From: Nocardia anaemiae NBRC 100462
GTDB taxonomy: Bacteria; Actinomycetota; Actinomycetes; Mycobacteriales; Mycobacteriaceae
Direction of reading: 5' to 3'
DNA length: 64,000 nucleotides
Assembly (NCBI RefSeq): GCF_001612725.1
Contig: NZ_BDAZ01000025.1
Location: forward strand, 124,001-188,000
Made by a program: the position numbers and the translations under genes. The notes beneath the pieces were generated by a model. It was not told the origin of the DNA, made no database searches, and saw only the letters and a program-made list of their open reading frames with translations. How positions within the stretch are numbered: the stretch's first letter is position 1; the number at the start of each line of letters is the position of its first letter. Of this stretch, positions 1 through 9,187 are shown piece after piece.

Positions 1-109
1 AACGGACGTTAATGTCTTTTGCCGCAACGTAATTCGTCTCTTTTCAGCATCGGCGAAGCGGCTACGGCAGGTGTAGCCTGATTTAGTTGTCGGACTTGAG
101 GATGAGGCC

Positions 110-754
110 ATGAGCGCTCTGATTCCATTGCTTGCCGCCGCGCCCGCTGTGACCGGTATCGCCGGTTTCGTCGCGCGTGATTTGCGGGGGGTCACCCCCC
201 TGATCCAGCCCACCACCACTGCCGCCGCACCGGGATCGCCGATGACCACCACCCAGCTAAGACCGAAGATCGAGCATTTCAATATCGCCGAGCTGACCAT
301 GACCGACCCCAAGGGTTTCGTGCGCCCGATCGACCGCGTGCACGTCGAGCCGTGGGGCCTGTACGTGGCGCGCACCGTCGGCGGTCCACGGATCCAATAC
401 ATGGAGACCTGGTTGCTGCCCGAACTCTGGTTGCGCGTGACGATCGTGCACTACCAGCCCGGACATCACCGCGACCTGGACTACTGCCTGCATATCGGCG
501 AGTACACCAGGATCGAGCCCAAGCGCTGGAAGTCCATGGACCAGTACCTCGAGATCGCGGTGCGCCACTCCCGCGCGGCCGAACTGCGCGGTGTGGAGGA
601 TCTGCTGGCCGCTCATTCGGCCGGTCTGATCGATACGACGCATGCGCACCACGCGCTGGACCGGGCGACCAAGGCCATGGAAGGCCTGGCCGCGCATGGG
701 CACGAGGTCGAGCGTTGGCTTGCCGCCAAGGAGATCACACTGACCTGGATGTAG
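110..754 (+). CDS. DUF402 family protein (first of tandem pair)
   Basis: This is a DUF402 protein, a family whose characterised members (FomD, Ntdp) are nucleoside-phosphate hydrolases; the substrate here is unknown. The family core starts near residue 50 (PKIEHFNIAEL) and includes DPKGFVRP and EPWGLYVAR; the protein ends ITLTWM. The first 44 residues are Ala/Pro-rich and absent from the neighbouring paralogue. A start at Met45 (position 242) would align the two proteins end to end, but the ATG at 110 has the better ribosome site (TGAGG just upstream). A DUF402 gene lies beside coaE in mycobacteria, as far as I recall, which fits the context. Family assignment is firm; function and exact start are not. 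Confidence 0.8.
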   Translation: MSALIPLLAAAPAVTGIAGFVARDLRGVTPLIQPTTTAAAPGSPMTTTQLRPKIEHFNIAELTMTDPKGFVRPIDRVHVEPWGLYVARTVGGPRIQYMETWLLPELWLRVTIVHYQPGHHRDLDYCLHIGEYTRIEPKRWKSMDQYLEIAVRHSRAAELRGVEDLLAAHSAGLIDTTHAHHALDRATKAMEGLAAHGHEVERWLAAKEITLTWM

Positions 755-824
755 CTCAGATCCGGCCGGACCGACTGCTGCCGTACCACTCGACGGCGCG
801 GCAGCGGCGGTAGATTCTATTTGC

Positions 825-1349
825 ATGACACAGGCACCATCAGTGGACGTGCACAGGCCCAAGGTCGAGTACTTCAACCTCGCGGACCTGACCAACACGG
901 ACCCGAAGGGCTTCGTCCGGCCGGTGGAACGGTACTGGACCGAGCCGTGGGGCCTGTACATGGCGCGCACCTCCGATCACCCGCAGTTCCACTACATCGA
1001 ATCCTGGCTGCTGCCCGGACTGTCCATTCGGGTGACGATCTTCCACTATCACCCCGGGCACCAGCGCGATCAGGACTACTACCTCGATCTGGGCCAATTC
1101 ACCAAGGTCGGTCCGAAGAAGTGGAAGTCGGTGGACCACTACCTCGATATCGTGGTGCGCTCGGGGCGCGAGATCGAACTGCTCGACGTGGACGAGTTAC
1201 TGGCCGCGCACACCGCGGGATTCATCACCCTCGCCGAGGCCCAAGCCGCCATCGAACACGCGTCCATCGCCATCGATGGCATCGCCGCCAACGGCTATTC
1301 TCTCGACGGCTGGCTCGAGACTTTCGACATCACCCTGACCTGGCTGTAG
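825..1349 (+). CDS. DUF402 family protein (second of tandem pair)
   Basis: This paralogue of the preceding gene shares PKVEYFNLADL, DPKGFVRPVER and EPWGLYMAR, then W-LLP-L, VTI-HY-PGH and the C-terminal ITLTWL. At 174 residues it is a compact DUF402 protein without the N-terminal extension of its neighbour. It lies 70 bases after the first gene on the same strand, so the pair probably arose by tandem duplication and may share a transcript. Its stop codon is one base from the stop of coaE, which is read towards it, so there is no room for a separate terminator between the two. A nucleoside di- or triphosphatase role is inferred from the family only. Confidence 0.82.
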   Translation: MTQAPSVDVHRPKVEYFNLADLTNTDPKGFVRPVERYWTEPWGLYMARTSDHPQFHYIESWLLPGLSIRVTIFHYHPGHQRDQDYYLDLGQFTKVGPKKWKSVDHYLDIVVRSGREIELLDVDELLAAHTAGFITLAEAQAAIEHASIAIDGIAANGYSLDGWLETFDITLTWL

Positions 1350-1350
1350 C

Positions 1351-2562
1351 TCAGCGTTCGACGCTGTCACCCCAGGCCACGGCCCGCGCGTAGGCGGCGG
1401 CGAACCACGGTTCCTTCACGTCCAGATACGCCAGCGTCGCCGCCTCGCCGGTCAGTCCGGCCGCCTTGGCCTCACCCTCGCGCTTTACTTCCAGATACTC
1501 CGCACGCACGGTCGCATCGGCAATCAGCCAGTCCCGGAACAGCAATGCGAACTCCTGCCCGGGCGAACCCGCCGCTCGGATATGCACGTTCGCCAACCGC
1601 CCCGGATCGGCACTCTGGTGAAACCGCTTGGCCCACAGTGCCGTATCGCTGCCCGCCGGATCCGCCGCCGTCGGCTTCGGATTATCGCCGGTGATATCGG
1701 GCCGCACCGGAAAACCCGCCGCCCCCAACGCATCTCGCAGTCCATCGGCGGCCGCCAGGTCCGCGACGGTGATCTGCACGTCGATCACATCCTTGGCGGG
1801 CAATCCCGGCACCGCGGTGGAGCCGATATGGTCGATCCGCGATGCCGCCGCACCACATGCCACCCACAGCCGGGCGATGAGCCGCTGCGCCTGCGTCGCC
1901 CACTCCGGGTTCGCTGGAACCACCCGCAGTTCCTTGCGCCGCGCCGGTGTCGCGGTGCGCAGGTTCTGCTCGAACGGCACCAGCCGTTGCGCCCACAACT
2001 GTCGGACAACCGAATCAAGAGCACCCGGCTCCCCACTATTGTCCAACAGCACATCCGCGACAGCCCGGCGCTGCTCATCGGTGGCCTGTGCCGAAATGCG
2101 CGCCCGGGCATCCGTTTCGGAAACGCCGCGGAATTCCACCAATCGCCGTATCCGAGTTTCCGCGGGAACATCGACGATCAATACGAGATTCATCAGCGGC
2201 GCGAGACCGTTTTCCACCAGAAGTGGAATATCTTGAACAAGAATGGAATCCGACGGCGCGGCGGAAATCAATTCCGTGGTTCGTTTACCGACCAACGGAT
2301 GGACAATGGCATTCAACGTGGCGCGGTCTTCGTCGTTTCCGAATGCCTTGGCCGCCAGCGTCGGCCGATCGAGGCTGCCGTCGGCGGCGAGGATGTCAGG
2401 GCCGAACGCCGCGACCAACGCCGTGAGGCCCTCGGTACCCGGCTCGACGACCTCCCTGGCGATCACATCGGAATCGACGATCACCGCGCCGAGATCGGCG
2501 AGAATTCGCGCCACCGTCGACTTGCCAGCTCCCATGCCTCCGGTGAGGCCGATCCGTAACAT
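1351..2562 (-). CDS. coaE: dephospho-CoA kinase fused to GrpB/UPF0157 domain
   Basis: The N-terminal half (about residues 1-195) is dephospho-CoA kinase, which phosphorylates the ribose 3'-OH of dephospho-CoA in the last step of CoA synthesis. The P-loop GGMGAGKST is at residues 8-16, DSDVIAREVV follows, and HPLVGKR is near residue 88. The C-terminal half (about 210-400) is a GrpB/UPF0157 domain of the nucleotidyltransferase-like fold, with HIGSTAVPGLPAKDVID near 245-261. The two-domain form, about 400 residues against about 200 in most bacteria, is typical of mycobacteria and relatives. rpsA lies upstream on the same strand, an arrangement known from mycobacteria, although here other genes separate them. 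What the second domain does is not known. Confidence 0.95.
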   Translation of the reverse strand: MLRIGLTGGMGAGKSTVARILADLGAVIVDSDVIAREVVEPGTEGLTALVAAFGPDILAADGSLDRPTLAAKAFGNDEDRATLNAIVHPLVGKRTTELISAAPSDSILVQDIPLLVENGLAPLMNLVLIVDVPAETRIRRLVEFRGVSETDARARISAQATDEQRRAVADVLLDNSGEPGALDSVVRQLWAQRLVPFEQNLRTATPARRKELRVVPANPEWATQAQRLIARLWVACGAAASRIDHIGSTAVPGLPAKDVIDVQITVADLAAADGLRDALGAAGFPVRPDITGDNPKPTAADPAGSDTALWAKRFHQSADPGRLANVHIRAAGSPGQEFALLFRDWLIADATVRAEYLEVKREGEAKAAGLTGEAATLAYLDVKEPWFAAAYARAVAWGDSVER

Positions 2563-3102
2563 TCGACCAGTCTCGCATCCGCGCTGTCACGCCGAACGCA
2601 ACCCCCCTGCGCGCGCAATCCACCCAATCGGCCGGAATACCCACTCGCGCCGCCCATTCCACCGTCTGAAACGCCATTTGCCCGATCCGTGACTGGGCCG
2701 AGACCATTTCGCAACATTTCCGCTGGATTCCCGCCGCCGAACCACAACTTCCGACACGCCGAGGCAATTACTCGTGCAAAATACTGTGCCGAACACTTTC
2801 GTTCGACTAATCTTCGCCGTGGCGATCCAGGCCAATACCAGCAAGCAAAGGAACACCATTGGGCACCAAAATCAACCAGGCGGGTCGCCACCGCCTGGGT
2901 AAGGCGGGAGGCATGCACTGCATCAAGCACCCCGCCGTCGCGGCAGCGCTCGCCGAGCACCGCCGCTCATGGTTCACCGCTTTGATCAGCCCCGCTCGGC
3001 ACAGCTTCGCGGCCATGCGAAAACGCTCCGCCGCCGCGACCGCGTACTGGGTGCCTGCGACCGCCAGCTGACTTCTGCCGCCCATCTGGTCATAAACCTC
3101 CG
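2563..3102. other. intergenic stretch without a confident gene
   Basis: No protein I recognise is encoded between coaE and the phospholipase terminator. A possible 70-residue frame starts with TTG at 2859, behind an AAAGGA-like ribosome site, but its protein is Ala/His/Arg-rich and matches nothing I know. Opposite-strand frames here overlap it and switch frame. A perfect 8-bp inverted repeat with a 7-base loop lies at 2876-2898. The coaE promoter should lie close to 2570-2700. Confidence 0.4.
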
Positions 3103-3131
3103 GTGACCCAGCCCTCTCCAGGCTGGGTCAC
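3103..3131 (-). terminator. terminator after phospholipase gene
   Basis: An 11-bp perfect inverted repeat (GTGACCCAGCC and its complement) with a 7-base loop lies 25 bases beyond the phospholipase stop codon. There is no long T-run, as is common for actinobacterial terminators. Confidence 0.75.
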
Positions 3132-3156
3132 TTCGTGCTGCACCGGCTTCCGCGGC

Positions 3157-4701
3157 CTAGCCCCGCACGATGCCGCTCGGACGGCGTCGCGAACCGGGTT
3201 GCTGGGTCGGCATCTGGTTGGGCGGCACGGGATACGGGGCACCCGAGTTCGTGGTGCCCTGTGCGATATTCGGGCCGCATTGGGCGATCGCGGCATCCAT
3301 CTTCGGCTTCGGATCACTCAGCACCGGCCTGGCCGGATCCGGGGTCGAGCCGAAGTCGAAGGCCGAGGTCATATCGCCGGTGACGCTGCGCCGCCACCGC
3401 GTCAGATTCGGCACCTCCACACCGAAACGCGTCTCCAGCAGCCGCAGCTGCGAAGTGTGATCGAAGGTCTCCGATGCGACAAGCCCGCCGCGGCTGTACG
3501 GCGAAAGCACCAGGCCGGGAACGCGATACCCCAAACCGATCGGGCCCGCGATACCTTTGGCGGCCTTCACCCGATCCAGCGGGACGGTGACGAATTCACC
3601 CGGTGTGCCCGCTGGCGCGGTCGGCGGGGTGACGTGGTCGAAGAAGCCGCCGTTCTCGTCATAGCTGATGATCAGCGCGGTCTTCTCCCACACCTTCGGA
3701 TTGGAGGTGAGGATATCGAGTAGCTGCACGATGCCGTACGCGCCGAACGCCGCGGGCAGCGCGGGATGTTCGCAGTTGATCAATGACGGAATCACCCAGG
3801 ACACGGCGGGCAGCGTGTCGTTGGCGACATCGGCTTGAAAGTCGTTCGGGTACACGGGTGCGAGACCGCGCCGGGCCAATTCGGAATTCGGATCCGCGGA
3901 TTGGGTGAAACAGCCGAGCATGCCGTCCAGGATCACCGAGGACAGCGGGCCCACATCCCGGTTGTTGTAGATCTTCCAGCTGACGCCCGCCTCGGAGAGG
4001 TTCTCCGGGTAGGTCCGCCAGCTGTAGACGTGCTGCGGGATCAGTGTGGGCGTCTCGAGCAGCGGTCCACCCGCCACACCGTCCGGGTCGATGGTGGCGC
4101 TGATCCAGTACAGCCGGTTCGGATCCGTCGGGCCGAGGACCGAGCAGTGGTAGTTGTCGCAGATGGTGAACGCGTCGGCGAGTTCGTGGTGGATCGGAAT
4201 GTCCTCGCGCAGGTAGTAACCCATGGCCGCGGGCGCGTTGGCCGGGCCGACGCTGGCAATGGACATCGGCATCCACTGATCGTTGGCGCCGCCGTTCCAG
4301 GCCTGGTGCATGCCACCCCAGCTGTGGTCCGGATCGTTGATGCATTCGCCGTCGAGGGTCGCGCCGCGGGTGGTGTCGAGGCGGAACGGGTTCACGAAAC
4401 CGTCCGGGGTCGGACCGACACCGGGCGTCCAGCCGTACTGCTGCCAGGCTTTGGATGCATCGCCGAAGCCGCGCACGCCGGGCATGGTGCCGAAATAGTG
4501 GTCGAAGGAACGGTTTTCCTGCATGAGCAGCACGAAATGCTCGATATCGCCGAGGCCGCCGGTCCCGGCCGGATCGGCGGCGTAGGCGCGTTCGATGATC
4601 GGATCGGCCCAGGACGCCAGTGCGCCCACCGCTCCGGCCGCAGCGGCCTTCGCCAGGAACTGCCTACGGTTGAGACCGCTGAACGGACTCGCTGCGCACA
4701 T
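3157..4701 (-). CDS. Tat-exported phospholipase C / phosphoesterase
   Basis: This 514-residue protein belongs to the bacterial phosphoesterase family that includes mycobacterial PlcA-D and Pseudomonas PlcH/PlcN, which cleave the phosphate ester of phosphatidylcholine and similar lipids outside the cytoplasm. A twin-arginine signal (NRRQFL at residues 11-16) precedes a hydrophobic Ala/Gly stretch, with a likely cleavage near AYA-AD at about 41. The family signature follows directly: EHFVLLMQENRSFDHYFGT at about 54-72. Later motifs such as DENGGFFDHV, near residue 350, carry likely metal ligands. The gene has its own terminator downstream and about 200 bases of untranslated DNA upstream, so it is probably transcribed alone. 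Substrate choice cannot be read from the sequence. Confidence 0.92.
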   Translation of the reverse strand: MCAASPFSGLNRRQFLAKAAAAGAVGALASWADPIIERAYAADPAGTGGLGDIEHFVLLMQENRSFDHYFGTMPGVRGFGDASKAWQQYGWTPGVGPTPDGFVNPFRLDTTRGATLDGECINDPDHSWGGMHQAWNGGANDQWMPMSIASVGPANAPAAMGYYLREDIPIHHELADAFTICDNYHCSVLGPTDPNRLYWISATIDPDGVAGGPLLETPTLIPQHVYSWRTYPENLSEAGVSWKIYNNRDVGPLSSVILDGMLGCFTQSADPNSELARRGLAPVYPNDFQADVANDTLPAVSWVIPSLINCEHPALPAAFGAYGIVQLLDILTSNPKVWEKTALIISYDENGGFFDHVTPPTAPAGTPGEFVTVPLDRVKAAKGIAGPIGLGYRVPGLVLSPYSRGGLVASETFDHTSQLRLLETRFGVEVPNLTRWRRSVTGDMTSAFDFGSTPDPARPVLSDPKPKMDAAIAQCGPNIAQGTTNSGAPYPVPPNQMPTQQPGSRRRPSGIVRG

Positions 4702-4901
4702 GCGTGGTGTTCCCTTCCCTTGTGGCCAGGTCCGAATGGGCTCGGTCGAGCCGGGTCTCGCCCATTCGCCTGCACCTTGCCATCTATGGCATCGACGCCA
4801 GAGCCTACGCGAACCGACGTAGCGCGAAGCGATTCCGGTCGACTTGGCGCACGCCGCCTGCGCCGGGACCGCGGACAGTCGAGATGATCTGCGGCGCAGT
4901 C

Positions 4902-6335
4902 CTACTCGTCGAGCGGGGGCCTGCTGGACTCAGCGGCGGGTCGAGCCGTCGACCAAGCGTCGAGCACGCGAATCAACTGGCCGATGAGCGTTGACAGCCC
5001 GGACAAGTCGCCGCCCAGCTGATAGGTCTTCAGCTCGGCGGGCGTTGGCAACTGCGCGACGATCTGCGGGAGCGAATCCACCAATTGCGCCTGCGTAGCC
5101 GCGGCCGAGCGGTGATTCGTATTGTCGATCCGAATTCGATCCCGTTCCAGATCGAGCAGCGCGTCATCATGCGCGGCCCGCGCGCGCCGGGCCGCGACGG
5201 CGATCTCACCGTCGAGTTCCAGCTCCCGCAATTCCAGCTTCCTGCGCAGGTTTTCGGCCTCTTCGCCGTGTTGCTCGCGCTCCAGCCGCAGCGCGTGCAG
5301 TGCGGTCTCCTTGGCGAGCTCGGCCACCGCGCGCTGATCGTCATGGGTACGGGTGGTGCGCCGCAACTGTTCCGCGGTCTCCCGGTCGAATCGCGCGGCC
5401 TCGTTGCGCGCCCGCAGTTCGGCCAATTCCCGCTCGTTCTCGATCCTGCGTTCCTCGGCGAGGCGATTCGCCTCGGTCTCGCGGGCCGAAAGTACTTCCT
5501 GCGCAGCGAGTTCGGCGAGGCGCGCGATCTGGTTCTGTTCGCTGCGGTAGGGCTTCTGCAGGTTCTCCCACAGCGTCGAGGAGCTGACCACCGCCTCTTT
5601 GATCTGCACCGTGACAATGCGCAGACCGAGCCCACGATCGCTGTCCGCCTTGGTGTTTCGATCGGCGCTGCCCTCGGCGACCGCCCGTAGCCGCGCCGTC
5701 AATTCCTCGATGATCGGCTGCTTATCGCTGAGCACATCGCGCACGCCCATCGTGGAGACCTTGTCCTTGATGGCCGCCTCGGCCTGCTCGCGCAGCTGAA
5801 TATTGACCAGCCGCATGGGATCTTCGGCATCGGAGAAGTCCAGCTTGCGATAGGCGGTGGCGAAATCCTCGATGATCCACTGCACGTAGCCCTGTACCAG
5901 CACGCCCTGCAGTTCACTGCAGATGCAGTAGGCGTTGATGAGAATCGTCTGCATCGCGCCCGGCACAACGAGATACGAATCCGTCGCGGGGTTGAACCGG
6001 AACGACACCCCGAGACCGATATGCAGCGGTTCGCCACGGCCGCGGCGGGTGTGCACGACGAAGGCATTGGGCGGCACCAAAACTGTTTGCCAGCGCCAGA
6101 ATCCGGTGACCCGAACCTCCACCGGTCCGGGGCCGCTGCCCTGTGGCGTCGGTCCGACTCGATCGGCTCGCTTGGCGATCGCGCCGCGCGGTGCGGGACC
6201 GCCCGGTGCCGCCGGTGCCCCGGCGAACGCTTGCGCGGGTGCGACCGGTTTGCGTGTGCGCAGATCCCCCTCCAGCGCCGCCTGCTGTGCCACCACTTGG
6301 TCGAGATAATCGTTCTTACCCGGATTGCTCCCCAT
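4902..6335 (-). CDS. SPFH/Band 7 domain protein with coiled coil
   Basis: The central part is an SPFH (stomatin/prohibitin/flotillin) domain, recognisable from VLVPPNAFVVHTRRG, the following beta-rich stretch and the RLVNIQLREQAEAAIKDKV helix. Roughly 130 residues of charged helix rich in Glu, Arg and Ala follow (AARFDRETAEQLRR, LRREL-type heptads) and probably form a coiled coil. I start it at the ATG at 6335 (MGSNPGKNDY), since a longer frame to 6422 would begin at the edge of the rpsA terminator. No clear membrane helix remains with this start, so membrane contact would be peripheral. Such proteins form oligomeric scaffolds; a specific role cannot be assigned. About 200 bases separate it from the phospholipase gene. 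Confidence 0.8.
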   Translation of the reverse strand: MGSNPGKNDYLDQVVAQQAALEGDLRTRKPVAPAQAFAGAPAAPGGPAPRGAIAKRADRVGPTPQGSGPGPVEVRVTGFWRWQTVLVPPNAFVVHTRRGRGEPLHIGLGVSFRFNPATDSYLVVPGAMQTILINAYCICSELQGVLVQGYVQWIIEDFATAYRKLDFSDAEDPMRLVNIQLREQAEAAIKDKVSTMGVRDVLSDKQPIIEELTARLRAVAEGSADRNTKADSDRGLGLRIVTVQIKEAVVSSSTLWENLQKPYRSEQNQIARLAELAAQEVLSARETEANRLAEERRIENERELAELRARNEAARFDRETAEQLRRTTRTHDDQRAVAELAKETALHALRLEREQHGEEAENLRRKLELRELELDGEIAVAARRARAAHDDALLDLERDRIRIDNTNHRSAAATQAQLVDSLPQIVAQLPTPAELKTYQLGGDLSGLSTLIGQLIRVLDAWSTARPAAESSRPPLDE

Positions 6336-6423
6336 ATCCGGGCACACTACCGGCGAATCCGGTGCAGTACCCGGCGAATTCAGCTGACGCACAACCAACG
6401 TGCTCGCTCCCACGAACAACACA

Positions 6424-6453
6424 AAGGCCCCGGTCCGATCGGACCGGGGCCTT
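6424..6453 (-). terminator. rpsA terminator
   Basis: A perfect 14-bp inverted repeat (AAGGCCCCGGTCCG and complement) around a 2-base centre lies 37 bases past the rpsA stop codon. The outer TT/AA pairs supply the short A/T tracts on both strands, so it may act in either direction. Confidence 0.88.
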
Positions 6454-6489
6454 CGCTACTGCGCTGGTGAATCAGGTGTTGCCGGGAAA

Positions 6490-7959
6490 TCAGGCGTTGC
6501 CGGAGAGCTTCTCGCGCAGGGCCGCGAGCTGGGCGTCACTGGCGAGCGAACCGCCAGCGGGCTCGGCCTGGCCGGAGGATGCCTGCGCACCGCTCTCGGA
6601 GGAGTAGTTGCCCGACGCACCGCCGCCGTTGGCGGCCTCGGCCGCGGCGTCGGCCGCCATCTTCTCCATCTGCGCGGTGTGCATCTTGTGGCGACGCTCC
6701 GCCTCGGCGTAGCGGCCTTCCCACTCTTCGCGCTGCTTGTCGAAGCCCTCGAGCCACTCGTTGGTGTCGGGATCGAAGCCCTCGGGGAAGATGTAGTTGC
6801 CCTGGTCGTCGTAGCTGTCGGCCATGCCGTACTTCGACGGGTCGAACTCGGCGTGGTAGTCCTCGTTCGCCTGCTTCAGCGACAGCGAGATCCGGCGACG
6901 CTCGAGGTCGATGTCGATGACCTTGACCATCGCATCGTCGCCGACCGCGACGACCTGGTCCGGGACCTCCACGTGGCGCTCGGCCAGCTCGGAGATGTGC
7001 ACCAGGCCCTCGATGCCCTCTTCGACGCGCACGAAGGCGCCGAACGGAACCAGCTTGGTGACCTTGCCCGGCACGATCTGGCCGATCGCGTGGGTGCGGG
7101 CGAACTGACGCCACGGGTCTTCCTGGGTCGCCTTGAGCGACAGCGAAACCCGCTCGCGGTCCAGATCGACGTCGAGGACCTCGACGGTGACCTCGTTGCC
7201 GACCTCGACAACCTCGGACGGGTGGTCGATGTGCTTCCAGGACAGCTCGGAGACGTGCACCAGACCGTCGACGCCGCCGAGATCGACGAACGCGCCGAAG
7301 TTGACGATCGAGGAGACCACACCCTTGCGGACCTGGCCCTTCTGCAGCTGGTGCAGGAACTCGCTGCGGACCTCGGACTGGGTCTGCTCGAGCCAGGCGC
7401 GGCGGGACAGGACCACATTGTTGCGGTTCTTGTCCAGCTCGATGATCTTGGCCTCGATCTCCTTGCCGACGTAAGGCTGGAGGTCGCGGACCCGGCGCAT
7501 CTCGACCAGGGAGGCCGGGAGGAAGCCGCGCAGACCGATGTCGAGGATCAGACCGCCCTTGACGACCTCGATGACGGTGCCCTTGACGGCCTCGTCCTTC
7601 TCCTTGAGCTCCTCGATGGTGCCCCACGCCCGCTCGTACTGCGCCCGCTTCTTCGACAGGATCAGGCGGCCTTCCTTGTCCTCCTTGGTGAGAACAAGAG
7701 CCTCGACCTCATCGCCCACGGAAACGACCTCGTTCGGGTCGACATCGTGCTTGATGGAGAGTTCGCGAGAGGGGATGACGCCTTCGGTCTTGTAACCGAT
7801 GTCGAGCAGGACCTCGTCGCGATCGACCTTGACGATGGTTCCTTCGACGATGTCGCCGTCGTTGAAGTACTTGATCGTGGCGTCGATGGCGGCGAGGAAG
7901 TCCTCGGCGGAGCCGATGTCGTTGACGGCTACCTGCGGCGAGGTGACGGTGGTGGGCAT
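6490..7959 (-). CDS. rpsA: 30S ribosomal protein S1
   Basis: Ribosomal protein S1 binds mRNA on the 30S subunit. Four S1 (OB-fold) repeats are visible, each starting with a G-x-V pattern: VEGTIVKVDRDEVLLDIGY, VKGTVIEVVKGGLILDIG, RKGVVSSIVNFGAFVDLGG and VPGKVTKLVPFGAFVRVEEG. The long tail is rich in Ala, Gly, Ser and Glu, as in other Mycobacteriales, and is not an S1 domain. I start at the ATG at 7959 because MPTTVTSPQVAVNDIG matches the mycobacterial N-terminus; an upstream frame adds 14 unlikely residues. The 489-residue length fits actinobacterial S1. A strong hairpin terminator follows, so coaE is not in the same transcript, unlike what the mycobacterial gene order would suggest. Confidence 0.97.
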   Translation of the reverse strand: MPTTVTSPQVAVNDIGSAEDFLAAIDATIKYFNDGDIVEGTIVKVDRDEVLLDIGYKTEGVIPSRELSIKHDVDPNEVVSVGDEVEALVLTKEDKEGRLILSKKRAQYERAWGTIEELKEKDEAVKGTVIEVVKGGLILDIGLRGFLPASLVEMRRVRDLQPYVGKEIEAKIIELDKNRNNVVLSRRAWLEQTQSEVRSEFLHQLQKGQVRKGVVSSIVNFGAFVDLGGVDGLVHVSELSWKHIDHPSEVVEVGNEVTVEVLDVDLDRERVSLSLKATQEDPWRQFARTHAIGQIVPGKVTKLVPFGAFVRVEEGIEGLVHISELAERHVEVPDQVVAVGDDAMVKVIDIDLERRRISLSLKQANEDYHAEFDPSKYGMADSYDDQGNYIFPEGFDPDTNEWLEGFDKQREEWEGRYAEAERRHKMHTAQMEKMAADAAAEAANGGGASGNYSSESGAQASSGQAEPAGGSLASDAQLAALREKLSGNA

Positions 7960-8250
7960 GTGTCGGTTTGCTCCGGACGGATTGTGGTCGGTTGCGGACA
8001 TTGGAACTTTCGGTACGCTGCGATCTCACCGCGATGACGCGACGTGACGGACATAATGAACGTACCGCACGCAAACGCTTGTGAAACTCAGCACGGGTGT
8101 CGGTGTTACTTCTGTACAGTTGCCCCCGCAGATTGTTACTGCAATGACATCGGTACGGGCAGTACCCAAGACACTCGCGCGTTCAGCGTACGCGACCTTG
8201 GTCCAGCCGGGCAAACCGGTCCCGACGCCACGCCGGGATAGTCTGACGAC

Positions 8251-9105
8251 GTGTCGGAAGATCGTCATACGCAGGCGAACGCACTGCTCGGGACCACCGC
8301 GACCGCGCGGACCAGAATCGGTTCGGCCGCCAGTCAGCAGGCCAGTCGGCGCTGGTGGGACGCCGATGCCGACCAGTATCACGAAACCCACGCCGACTTT
8401 CTCGGCGTCGACTCCCCCGAGGGGGAGTTCATCTGGTGCCCGGAGGGCCTGCACGAGGGCGATATGCATTTCCTCGGCGAGGTCGCTGGCAAGCGGATCC
8501 TGGAGATCGGATGCGGATCCGCGCCGTGTTCGCGCTGGTTGGCCGGGCAGGGCGCGCATGCGGTAGGACTCGATCTGTCCATGGGGATGCTCGCGCGCGG
8601 ACTCGCGGCGATGGCGCGCGGCGGGCCGCGGGTGCCCTTGGTGCAGGCGGGGGCGGAGGCACTGCCGTTCGCCGATGAATCCTTCGACCTGGCGTGTTCG
8701 TCCTTCGGCGCGGTCCCGTTCGTGGCGGACTCCGAACAGGTGATGCGCGAGGTTGCGCGGGTGTTGCGGCCGGGCGGTCGCTGGGTGTTCTCGGTGAACC
8801 ATCCGATGCGCTGGATATTTCCGGACGACCCCGGCCCCGCCGGTTTGACCGCCTCGATCCCCTATTTCGACCGCACGCCGTATGTAGAGGTCGACAGTGC
8901 GGGCAGACCGACCTACGTCGAACATCACCGCACCATCGGCGATCGAGTGCGCGAGATCGTTGCCGCCGGGCTGCTGCTCGACGACATCGTCGAACCGGAC
9001 TGGCCGGAATGGCTGGAGCGGGAGTGGGGTCAGTGGAGTCCACTGCGTGGCGAGTTGTTCCCTGGCACCGCCATCTTCGTCACCCACAAACCGCCCACCG
9101 CCTAG
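8251..9105 (+). CDS. class I SAM-dependent methyltransferase
   Basis: This 284-residue protein has the class I methyltransferase fold. Motif I is ILEIGCGSAP (about residues 83-92), followed by the acidic end of strand 2 in GLDLS and the post-I segment DLACSSFGAVPF. ARVLRPGGRWVFSVNHP is the usual Methyltransf_11-type strand 5 region. It starts with GTG at 8251. The two genes are read outward from a shared 290-bp intergenic region with rpsA. Mycobacterial relatives are annotated only as methyltransferases; the substrate is unknown and probably a small molecule. Confidence 0.85.
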   Translation: MSEDRHTQANALLGTTATARTRIGSAASQQASRRWWDADADQYHETHADFLGVDSPEGEFIWCPEGLHEGDMHFLGEVAGKRILEIGCGSAPCSRWLAGQGAHAVGLDLSMGMLARGLAAMARGGPRVPLVQAGAEALPFADESFDLACSSFGAVPFVADSEQVMREVARVLRPGGRWVFSVNHPMRWIFPDDPGPAGLTASIPYFDRTPYVEVDSAGRPTYVEHHRTIGDRVREIVAAGLLLDDIVEPDWPEWLEREWGQWSPLRGELFPGTAIFVTHKPPTA

Positions 9106-9187
9106 TTCTCAGCACGCCGGGAGTGCCGCGAAGTTCGGATCGAGCCGGGCGGCGGGGCAGGTATATGCCGCCCAGCGGGTGTCCGAA

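Noticed and set aside
6400..8037. A 545-codon plus-strand frame over rpsA
   Set aside because: It is the complement of ribosomal protein S1; its Leu/Val/Asp-rich composition comes from the S1 codons.
8044..8241. A Cys-rich 65-residue frame upstream of the methyltransferase
   Set aside because: It lies in the shared promoter region of rpsA and the methyltransferase, begins with GTG without a ribosome site, and has no family match.
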